NCBI GenBank assembly: GCA_030149115.1
Contig: JASBSE010000211.1
Coordinates: forward strand, 1 to 12,592
Origin: Winogradskyella sp.
GTDB lineage: Bacteria > Bacteroidota > Bacteroidia > Flavobacteriales > Flavobacteriaceae
Length of the DNA stretch: 12,592 nucleotides
Direction: 5' to 3'
Part shown: positions 7,118-12,592 of the stretch, one piece after another
Position numbering within the stretch: the stretch's first letter is position 1
How the letters are laid out: every line of letters starts with the position of its first letter
Program-made: the position numbers and the translations under genes
Notes under the pieces: model-generated
Told to the model about the DNA's origin: nothing
The model's input: the letters and a program-made list of their open reading frames with translations, nothing else
The model's database searches: none

Positions 7118-7582
7118 ATGAGTAGTTTAATATCTGATTTTTATCAAGCATTCCATCAACTCGATGCTCAAAAAATGACTTCTTACTATCATAAGGATGT
7201 TATTTTTGAAGATCCTGCTTTCGGTATTTTAAAAGGTAAACAAGCTAGTGCTATGTGGCATATGCTATGTGAATCGCAGAAAGGAAAAGATTTTATAGTT
7301 GAAGCTTCAGACATTACTGAAAACTCAGCACATTGGGAAGCTTTTTATACCTTTAGTAAAACGGGAAGAAAGGTTCATAATAAGATTGATGCTACATTTG
7401 AATTTAAAGATGGATTAATAATTAAGCATACAGACAATTTTAATCTTCATAATTGGGCAAAACAAGCCTTTGGACTTAAAGGTTGGTTATTGGGTAAAAC
7501 TAGTTTTTTTAAAGAGAAACTGCAATCTCAGACAAATAGCCTTCTTAATAAATATATGGCAGAAAAAAAGCTATCAACTTAA
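7118..7582 (+). CDS. NTF2-like / SnoaL-like small cytoplasmic protein
   Basis: A 154-residue protein of the NTF2 cone fold. The N-terminal helix (MSSLISDFYQAFHQLDAQKMTSYY) leads into the typical YYHKDVIFEDP segment (23-33) and GILKGKQA (36-43). The strands of the curved sheet follow (SAHWEAFYTFS, KVHNKIDATFEF), with the closing IIKHTDNFNLHNW (101-113) of the SnoaL-like group. Members of this fold include isomerases, hydrolases and simple binding proteins, and no catalytic set can be assigned here. The C-terminal tail after about 115 (AFGLKGWLLG onward) is longer than the minimal domain. No signal peptide is present. The gene stands alone. Its upstream neighbour is divergent (101 bases apart), and its stop codon overlaps the terminator hairpin. 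Confidence 0.75.
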   Translation: MSSLISDFYQAFHQLDAQKMTSYYHKDVIFEDPAFGILKGKQASAMWHMLCESQKGKDFIVEASDITENSAHWEAFYTFSKTGRKVHNKIDATFEFKDGLIIKHTDNFNLHNWAKQAFGLKGWLLGKTSFFKEKLQSQTNSLLNKYMAEKKLST

Positions 7583-7596
7583 ATTGATAGCTTTTT
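7565..7596. terminator. Strong two-way terminator overlapping a stop codon
   Basis: A perfect 13-base stem: AAAAAGCTATCAA (7565-7577) pairs with TTGATAGCTTTTT (7584-7596) around the loop CTTAAA. The loop contains the TAA stop (7580-7582) of the NTF2-like gene, so the last codons of that gene form one arm. On the minus strand the stem ends in seven T, so it can also end the long operon coming from the right, whose last gene stops at 7680. Confidence 0.85.
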
Positions 7597-7679
7597 GAGG
7601 CAATGTTTCTTTTTAGGGACTTATAAGTTTACTTTATGTTTCATTGCATTAAATATTAAACAAATCTTATGCCATATTT

Positions 7680-8228
7680 TCAACTGTATTCTTTGATCTT
7701 ACCTTCAACTCCTTTATAAAAGGCTTTCATGAATTTAAAATCTTCCTCTATATTATCTGTTGGATAAAAAGGCTCTGAGATTTTATTCTGTTTGTTTTTA
7801 AAGTCGAAAGTAAACATAATGATTGGTACATTGGCAGCTTTAGCTATATAGTAAAAGCCTGTTTTCCATTTAACCACCTTTTTACGTGTTCCTTCTGGTG
7901 CAAGAGTTAATCTAAATTCTTCTTCTTTCTTAAATAATTTGGCAATAGCTTCAACTTTATTCTGACCCGAAGTTCTGTCTAAAGCCTTTCCTCCAACAGC
8001 TCTAAAATAATATCCAAATGGCCAACGAAATAGTTCTTTTTTAGCAACAAAATTGGTTTTAACACCTGCTACTTTTCTTAGTAAAAGGCCAATATAAAAG
8101 TCGTGCCAGCTTGTGTGAGGTACTCCTATAATTACAGCTTTTTTAATGGTGTCTGCTGAAAAATTGGTATTACCTACAATTTTCCATCCTAAGAGTTTAT
8201 AATAAATGAATTTGCCTAACCAGCGCAT
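7680..8228 (-). CDS. PlsC-like acyltransferase (1-acylglycerol-3-phosphate acyltransferase family)
   Basis: A 182-residue acyltransferase of the PlsC/LPLAT superfamily. Family members move a fatty acyl chain to lysophosphatidate or to other lipid acceptors at the inner membrane. Block I is present as HTSWHD (H38-x4-D43, the catalytic pair). Block II is near AKKELFRWPFG (62-72), with GGKALDR (79-85) after it. Block III is PEGTR (111-115) and block IV is VPIIMF (134-139). It is shorter than typical PlsC (about 240 residues) and lacks a clear N-terminal membrane helix, which fits a small subfamily I associate with Bacteroidota. It starts one base after the kdnB stop (TAA then A then ATG), so the two are almost surely translated together. 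It may therefore act on an envelope lipid such as lipid A, but ordinary phospholipid synthesis is equally possible. Confidence 0.85.
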   Translation of the reverse strand: MRWLGKFIYYKLLGWKIVGNTNFSADTIKKAVIIGVPHTSWHDFYIGLLLRKVAGVKTNFVAKKELFRWPFGYYFRAVGGKALDRTSGQNKVEAIAKLFKKEEEFRLTLAPEGTRKKVVKWKTGFYYIAKAANVPIIMFTFDFKNKQNKISEPFYPTDNIEEDFKFMKAFYKGVEGKIKEYS

Positions 8229-8229
8229 T

Positions 8230-9312
8230 TTACATTTTTTGATAGAGCTTTAGAAGCACTTCTCTTGTAATTTTAGTTTTCCAATTTTTTCCAATTGCAT
8301 TTTCCCATAGCGGTTCGAGGCTAAGTGCTACATCAATCATGGTATTAAATTGATTCTCATCTAAGTCTGCACAAATACCTTGCGGTAATTCAACACCATG
8401 TTGTTCTTTCATCTTTTTAAACATAGCTACTCCTTCTGGGTAAAAGTCTTCTAAATGATCGAAAACAATACAATTTCCAATACCATGCTTAACACCAAGT
8501 AGGTAGCCTAATCCATAACTCATAGCATGGGCCACCCCTACTTGAGAGTAGGCAATACTCATACCACCATGCCAAGATGCCATCATTAATTTATCTTGAG
8601 ACTCTTCTTCTGTTAAATTATCGCTTAAGAAAATTTCTTGACAAAGCTCATAAGCTTTCTCTCCATACGTTTTACTGAAAGCATTTAAATACGTTCCATT
8701 AAGAGACTCTACACAATGAACAAAACAATCCATACCTGTATAAAACCATTGATTTTTAGGAACATCTTTAGTTAATTCTGGATCTAAAATAACTTGATCG
8801 AAAGGTGTATAATCACTATTTATACCCAATTTACGATCTGGACCTGTAAGTATGGTTGTTCTAGAGACCTCTGCTCCTGTGCCGGAAATTGTTGGAATAC
8901 CTACGTGATATATAGCTGGATTTTTAATTAAATCCCATCCTTGATAATCTTTAGATTGACCTTTATTGGTTAACATTAAAGATACTGCCTTAGCAACATC
9001 CATAACAATACCTCCACCTATACCTATGATACCAGAAGGTAACTCACTAAATTCTAGAATAACATCTTCTACTAATTGATCTATTTGAGACGTTTTAGGC
9101 TCTTCTTTAGTAGGTACGTAAATTATCTTGTCTTTGTAAGACAATGTAATCCTTGAGGTTAACCAATGATTGCCCTTAAAAACTTCATCTACATAAAATA
9201 TGAATGGTGCATTTCGTCCATTTCGTTTAGGAGCTAAAATTTCATCTAATTGATTAAAACTTCCGCGCCCAAAAACAATCCTAGACACCATTGGAAAATT
9301 TTTATATATCAT
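8230..9312 (-). CDS. kdnB: Iron-dependent alcohol dehydrogenase family, probable Kdo 8-oxidase KdnB
   Basis: KdnB oxidises C8 of 3-deoxy-manno-octulosonate (Kdo) to an aldehyde, which the transaminase KdnA turns into the 8-amino sugar Kdo8N; both are known from Shewanella oneidensis. The 360-residue protein has the group III iron-dehydrogenase layout. The NAD(P)-binding GGGIVMD lies at 99-105 and PTISGTGAE at 140-148. The metal ligands D195 and H199 lie in MDCFVHCVESL, followed by H262 and H276. From memory, the Shewanella protein shares long near-identical segments (FGRGSF, YQGWDLIK, RKLG-NSDYT-FDQ, QWFYTGMDC, SIAYSQVG, HGIGNC), well beyond general family likeness. A kdsB gene in the same operon supports the call. 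It lies 47 bases after the CAT-like gene, with an internal promoter-like box, and is coupled to the acyltransferase that follows. KdnA is not visible in the window. A different polyol or aldehyde substrate remains possible. Confidence 0.8.
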   Translation of the reverse strand: MIYKNFPMVSRIVFGRGSFNQLDEILAPKRNGRNAPFIFYVDEVFKGNHWLTSRITLSYKDKIIYVPTKEEPKTSQIDQLVEDVILEFSELPSGIIGIGGGIVMDVAKAVSLMLTNKGQSKDYQGWDLIKNPAIYHVGIPTISGTGAEVSRTTILTGPDRKLGINSDYTPFDQVILDPELTKDVPKNQWFYTGMDCFVHCVESLNGTYLNAFSKTYGEKAYELCQEIFLSDNLTEEESQDKLMMASWHGGMSIAYSQVGVAHAMSYGLGYLLGVKHGIGNCIVFDHLEDFYPEGVAMFKKMKEQHGVELPQGICADLDENQFNTMIDVALSLEPLWENAIGKNWKTKITREVLLKLYQKM

Positions 9313-9332
9313 TTACTCTTATATATCTTTAA

Positions 9333-9340
9333 CAAAAATA
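9333..9340 (-). promoter_or_regulatory. Possible internal -7 box before kdnB
   Basis: Read on the minus strand this is TATTTTTG, an exact TAnnTTTG match ending 20 bases before the kdnB ATG. It is the same octamer and distance as before kdsB. No -33 TTTG is found at standard spacing (a TTTG occurs only 4 bases upstream). It could let kdnB and the PlsC-like gene be expressed apart from the front of the operon. Confidence 0.35.
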
Positions 9341-9359
9341 ACAACAAACTTGGTAATAC

Positions 9360-9977
9360 CTAAGTATTTAAATTATTTTGAAATATTTCAGCAAACTGCC
9401 CAACATGGTAACCATCAATTAGGGCATGATTTACATGTATTGAAACATTCATTATTAACTTACTTCCCTCTTTTTTATATTTTGAAAACGCTAATTCTGG
9501 TATTGATTCAATATTACCAGAGGAAGGTTCTTTATGTCCTGTAAAATGAAACCAGGGCAATGCAGAACAATGTATACAATCCTGTCCATTTAAAGGAGGA
9601 TACAACTCATCTGAATTTTGAATTCTTTTTTTTTCCTCGTTGAAATTAGTGTTGAACTCATCTAAATCTTCACTATAGCTTATAAACGAAAAACCATAAG
9701 TATTATCCTCTCTAGCCACAGTTGCTGATGTATGAATAACATCATAATCAACAACTTTTTGATTAATTATGCGATATCTAAAATTATCTACCGTGTTTAT
9801 AGCCTTCATACAATCATGCAAATATTTTACAAAAAAACTTACATTTCTTTTTCTAGAAAATTTGAAAGCATTAGTAACATCAAACGGAATAACAACTCCA
9901 AAAAATGGGTCTTTTAACTGCATAAAATGATGGTACAATCGTTTTCGGTTCCAGGAATCGACATCTATATACTTCAT
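9360..9977 (-). CDS. Chloramphenicol-acetyltransferase-like acyltransferase
   Basis: A 205-residue protein of the CatA (trimeric chloramphenicol acetyltransferase) family, at nearly the usual length of 210-220. It keeps an N-terminal WNRKRLYHHF segment (9-18), the SALPWFHFTG segment (138-147) that includes a family serine, and the catalytic region HVNHALIDGYHV (181-192). In that region H184 is the catalytic base and D188 the supporting aspartate. The usual HHxxxDG is NHxxxDG here, so only the first, non-catalytic His is changed. Family members acetylate a hydroxyl using acetyl-CoA in the cytoplasm. Its position, with a 4-base ATGA overlap onto a HAD gene and between kdsB and kdnB, argues for a housekeeping sugar or metabolite acetyltransferase rather than a drug-resistance gene. 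The true acceptor is unknown. Confidence 0.85.
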   Translation of the reverse strand: MKYIDVDSWNRKRLYHHFMQLKDPFFGVVIPFDVTNAFKFSRKRNVSFFVKYLHDCMKAINTVDNFRYRIINQKVVDYDVIHTSATVAREDNTYGFSFISYSEDLDEFNTNFNEEKKRIQNSDELYPPLNGQDCIHCSALPWFHFTGHKEPSSGNIESIPELAFSKYKKEGSKLIMNVSIHVNHALIDGYHVGQFAEIFQNNLNT

Positions 9978-10678
9978 CTTAAAACACTTAAAATATCTTT
10001 TAAACTCTCAACGGTTTTATACTCTAATCCTTCTGTTTCTGTTTTACTCACTTTTTCATGCTGCCAAGTCGTATGAAAAGGAACATGGATTGCTTCTGCT
10101 CCAATATTTATTAATGGCAAAATATCTGATTTTAATGAGTTACCAATCATCAAAAATTCCGAAGGTTTAATGTCTAAGTGATTAAGAAGCTTTTGATAAT
10201 TCGACTCTTGTTTTTCACTCAATACTTCAATATGATGAAAGTAATCTAAAAGACCAGATTTTTCTAGTTTGCGTTCTTGATCTAACAGATCGCCTTTTGT
10301 TGCAACTATCAATTTGTAATCTTTTGATAAGGCTTTTAAGACTTCATCTACACCATCCAATAATTCTATTGGTTTATTAATCATGTTTTTACCAATATCT
10401 AAAATCTTACCTATAATTTCATTTGAAACGCTTCCATTAGATAATTCTATGGCCAACTCTATCATAGACAACACAAAACCCTTTACACCATAGCCATAGG
10501 TTGGAAGGTTTTTTATCTCCATTTTAAAGAGTTCCTGATCTATTTTATTTGGTGTTTCATAATGCGATAATAAATGACCAACCTCTTCCTCTGCTTCTCT
10601 AAAATAGGTCTCATTTACCCAAAGTGTATCATCAGCATCAAAACCAATTACTTTTATGTTGCTGTAATCTATTTCCAC
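9974..10678 (-). CDS. HAD-superfamily phosphatase, GTG start
   Basis: A 234-residue hydrolase of HAD subfamily I with a helical cap. Motif I is FDADDT (13-18; D14 nucleophile, D16 acid/base), motif II is the threonine in IVATKGD (T127), a motif III lysine is probably K156 in SEKQES, and motif IV is MIGNSLKSD (177-185, with D185). It is likely a small-molecule phosphatase in the cytoplasm. It is larger than, and unlike, the capless KdsC that dephosphorylates Kdo-8-phosphate, so it is not a plain KdsC, though a sugar phosphate is a fair guess from context. The start is GTG at 10676-10678. A TAA lies in frame just upstream, and the first internal Met (53) would remove motif I. The gene overlaps the kdsB end by 10 bases and the CAT-like start by 4, so translation is probably coupled. 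Confidence 0.85.
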   Translation of the reverse strand: MEIDYSNIKVIGFDADDTLWVNETYFREAEEEVGHLLSHYETPNKIDQELFKMEIKNLPTYGYGVKGFVLSMIELAIELSNGSVSNEIIGKILDIGKNMINKPIELLDGVDEVLKALSKDYKLIVATKGDLLDQERKLEKSGLLDYFHHIEVLSEKQESNYQKLLNHLDIKPSEFLMIGNSLKSDILPLINIGAEAIHVPFHTTWQHEKVSKTETEGLEYKTVESLKDILSVLR

Positions 10679-11397
10679 AATTTTTTAGCTCTTTCTAAAT
10701 CCTCAGGAGTATCAATTTCAACACCTTGAACTTCAGTTTCAACCATCTTAATTCTTTTTCCATATTCTAAATATCGAATACACTCAATCTTCTCGGTTGC
10801 TTCAATAAATTGCATTGGTAAAACGGTAAAATCTAATAAAGCTTGTTTTCTAAAAGCATAAATTCCTTTATGCTTAAAATAACGTGCGCCTGCTTGTTTA
10901 TCTCTTGGAAAAGGAATCGGGCTTCTTGAGAAATACAACGCAAAGTTATTTTGATCTACAATAACCTTAACGGTGTTTGGATTGTTGATTTCTTCCCAAT
11001 CTGTAATTTCTACCATTAAAGAAGCTAAATCAATTTCCTTTTGTTGATCTTCTTTGAAAACTTCTAATACTTTTCGTAAACTTTCAGCTTCAGTAAAAGG
11101 TTCATCTCCTTGTACATTTACAACAATATCACAGTCTACGTTAGCTACTGCTTCTGCAATTCTGTCACTACCAGATTCGTGTTCTTTTTGGCTCATTATA
11201 GCCTTTCCGCCATTATTTACAATTTCATTATATATAATGTCACTATCTGTTACAACGTAAACTTCACTAAAAAGGTTGGTCGCAACTGTTGCTTCGTATG
11301 TTCGAAGTATTACTGATTTTCCTGCTAAATTTTGCATTAATTTACCTGGAAAACGAGAAGCACTGTAACGTGCAGGAATCATGGATATAATCTTCAT
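10669..11397 (-). CDS. kdsB: 3-deoxy-manno-octulosonate cytidylyltransferase (CMP-Kdo or CMP-Kdo8N synthetase)
   Basis: KdsB couples CTP to Kdo to give CMP-Kdo, the donor for the first sugars added to lipid A. The 242-residue protein has normal length. Its nucleotide-binding loop PARYSASRFPGK is at 8-19, HESGSDR at 73-79, the metal-binding VNVQGDEPF at 93-101 (D98), SRSPIPFPRD at 157-166, and the second metal aspartate in EIDTPEDL at 227-234 (D229). It acts in the cytoplasm. A kdnB homologue in the same operon suggests the enzyme may prefer Kdo8N, as the Shewanella enzyme does; the sequence alone does not prove this. It begins 40 bases after the helicase stop, behind a promoter-like box, and its stop codon lies inside the next gene. 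Confidence 0.95.
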   Translation of the reverse strand: MKIISMIPARYSASRFPGKLMQNLAGKSVILRTYEATVATNLFSEVYVVTDSDIIYNEIVNNGGKAIMSQKEHESGSDRIAEAVANVDCDIVVNVQGDEPFTEAESLRKVLEVFKEDQQKEIDLASLMVEITDWEEINNPNTVKVIVDQNNFALYFSRSPIPFPRDKQAGARYFKHKGIYAFRKQALLDFTVLPMQFIEATEKIECIRYLEYGKRIKMVETEVQGVEIDTPEDLERAKKLWK

Positions 11398-11417
11398 ATA
11401 TCTGCTTTATCGGTATT

Positions 11418-11425
11418 CAAAAATA
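11418..11425 (-). promoter_or_regulatory. Putative -7 box of the kdsB operon
   Basis: TATTTTTG on the minus strand matches TAnnTTTG exactly and ends 20 bases before the kdsB ATG. It sits in the 40-base gap after the helicase gene. No TTTG at 19-21 bases upstream was found, so the -33 half is not supported. The operon could also be read through from the helicase, since no terminator lies in the gap. Confidence 0.45.
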
Positions 11426-11437
11426 AAGCTTTCTCTT

Positions 11438-12592
11438 TTAATTGACGTCGTTTTCAACAAACATTTCGTCTTTAAAACCTATGAGATAAAGTTTCTCTTT
11501 TGCTCGTGTTACTGCAGTGTACAACCAGCGTAAATAATCTTTATCCATGCCGTTTGGCAAGTATGGTTGCTCTACAAAAATAGTATCCCATTGCCCTCCT
11601 TGAGACTTATGGCAGGTTATAGCGTAAGAAAACTTTACTTGCAAGGCATTGAAGTATTTATTGTTTTTAACTCCTAAAAAACGCTTGTAGTTACTGGTCT
11701 CATTTGCATAGTCTTTTGCCACTTCTTGATACAGTCTGTTAGATTCGTCATAACTTAGTGACGCACTTTCTGCATCAATTGTATCTAAAAGTAAGACGGT
11801 TTCAAAAGGGCGCATTCTAGGATAATCGACCATTTTTACTTTAACTTCAGCAAATTTAAAGCCGTATAATTCTTTAATACTAAAGATTTCTAGCACTTCT
11901 ATAATGTCACCATTAGCAATAAAGCCAGCTTCGGTTGTTGGCTTTATCCAATAGTAATTATTCTTTACTACCATGAGGTAGTCACCTGCCGACAACTCAC
12001 TTTCGTTAAATAGAATACGCTCTCTTATTTGCTTGTTATAAAGATTTGCTCTTTTGTTACTACGGACTATTATTGCAGTTTCTTCATAACCATTACTACT
12101 GTATGCATCATTAATGGCATCCATAATTTCGTAACCATCAACTAATCGTACAATATCCTTAAACGGAGTAACATTAAATTTGAAACTCTCATAAAATCCA
12201 GATTCTAAAGTAGATCTCAGTTCTGTAGCATTTTCTAAAATACCAGAGTCTTGTTCTTGTCGTACCACTTCATCTAACTCAACACCAGTAACATCTTTGT
12301 TATAATTAAGACTTAGCTTATCAGAATCTAAAGCAGGACTTAAATCTGATTTTACAGGTGGCAACTGTGCCTTATCACCTATTAACAATAGCTTACACTG
12401 GTGACCTGAGTATACATATTGTATTAAATCATCTAATAAAGATCCGTTTTCAAACAATTTAGAGTCAGATGGTGCATCTGGTATCATTGAAGCCTCATCA
12501 ACAATAAATATGGTGTTTCTGTGCTTATTGGGTTGCATAACAAATTTTACACCTCCACCCTTCTCTTTTTTAGGGAAGTATATTTTTTTGTG
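11438..12592 (-). CDS. RecD-like superfamily 1 DNA helicase, N-terminus cut by window edge
   Basis: An ATP-driven DNA helicase of the RecD/Pif1-like SF1B group. Visible motifs in order are: Walker B in IFIVDEASMI, motif III in LLIGDKAQLPPV, a VVRQEQDSG segment that fits motif IV, motif V in AITCHKSQGGQWD, and motif VI in WLYTAVTRAKEKLYLIG near the C-terminus. Walker A is not present and must lie beyond the right edge. The frame stays open from the first in-window ATG (12536-12538) through 18 more codons to base 12592, including a KKIYFPKKEKGGG segment. That ATG, only 14 residues before the Walker B aspartate, is therefore not the true start. About 384 codons are visible. Proteins of this type are broadly linked to DNA repair or end processing. 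kdsB follows 40 bases downstream; no functional link is evident. Confidence 0.9.
   Translation of the reverse strand, partial: HKKIYFPKKEKGGGVKFVMQPNKHRNTIFIVDEASMIPDAPSDSKLFENGSLLDDLIQYVYSGHQCKLLLIGDKAQLPPVKSDLSPALDSDKLSLNYNKDVTGVELDEVVRQEQDSGILENATELRSTLESGFYESFKFNVTPFKDIVRLVDGYEIMDAINDAYSSNGYEETAIIVRSNKRANLYNKQIRERILFNESELSAGDYLMVVKNNYYWIKPTTEAGFIANGDIIEVLEIFSIKELYGFKFAEVKVKMVDYPRMRPFETVLLLDTIDAESASLSYDESNRLYQEVAKDYANETSNYKRFLGVKNNKYFNALQVKFSYAITCHKSQGGQWDTIFVEQPYLPNGMDKDYLRWLYTAVTRAKEKLYLIGFKDEMFVENDVN

Noticed and set aside
7600..7646. GCAATG ... CATTGC inverted repeat in the gap before the PlsC-like gene end
   Set aside because: Only six base pairs with a loop of about 35 bases and no T-run. 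The stronger hairpin at 7565-7596 already explains termination on both strands.
9360..9977. CAT-like gene as an acquired chloramphenicol-resistance gene
   Set aside because: It is translationally coupled to neighbours in a biosynthetic operon, no mobile-element traces flank it, and its base composition looks like that of its neighbours by eye. A resistance role is not supported.
11054..11316. Two short plus-strand open frames inside kdsB
   Set aside because: Both are antisense to a strongly conserved kdsB frame and show no domain or start context.
1..12592. Defence system, CRISPR array, prophage or integrative element
   Set aside because: No direct-repeat array, integrase, transposase, tRNA attachment site, toxin-antitoxin pair or phage gene was seen. 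The helicase fragment is of a general RecD-like type with no defence partners in view.

Overview
This AT-rich window looks like a chromosomal segment from a marine-type member of the Flavobacteriaceae (Bacteroidota). The signs are promoter boxes of the Bacteroidota TAnnTTTG type, weak or absent Shine-Dalgarno sequences, a lipoprotein whose Cys is followed by Ser-Asp-Asp-Asp-Asp (the surface-export style of this phylum), and genes typical of the family, such as a bacterial GH3 protein and an N-terminal variant of YebC. The genus cannot be fixed from the sequence. No tRNA, rRNA, CRISPR array, insertion sequence or phage gene was seen, and no stretch over 300 bases lacks a gene.

Layout. Positions 1-1310 (minus) hold a GH3-family acyl-adenylating protein cut by the left edge. 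It diverges across 266 noncoding bases from a plus-strand cluster: gcvT, an RmlD-like NAD(P)-binding reductase, a pterin-4a-carbinolamine dehydratase and yebC. A Rho-independent terminator at 4688-4712 closes this cluster. Next comes a multi-membrane-segment acyltransferase that starts with TTG. It converges, through a two-way terminator, on a minus-strand surface lipoprotein predicted to be a beta-propeller. A small NTF2/SnoaL-like protein (plus) then converges, through a second two-way terminator whose loop contains its own stop codon, on the long minus-strand cluster that fills the rest of the window.

In transcription order that cluster runs: a RecD-like helicase (its N-terminus lies beyond the right edge), kdsB, a HAD phosphatase, a chloramphenicol-acetyltransferase-like acyltransferase, an iron-dependent dehydrogenase matching KdnB (Kdo 8-oxidase), and a PlsC-like acyltransferase. 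From kdsB onward the genes overlap or lie 1-47 bases apart.

The most interesting region is 7680-11397. KdnB and KdsB are two of the three enzymes known from Shewanella oneidensis to make and activate 8-amino-3,8-dideoxy-manno-octulosonate (Kdo8N), an amino form of the LPS inner-core sugar Kdo. The third, the transaminase KdnA, is not in the window. The HAD, the CAT-like and the PlsC-like genes in the same operon are candidates for further steps in making or modifying this sugar or the lipid A it is attached to. That last point is inference from gene order.
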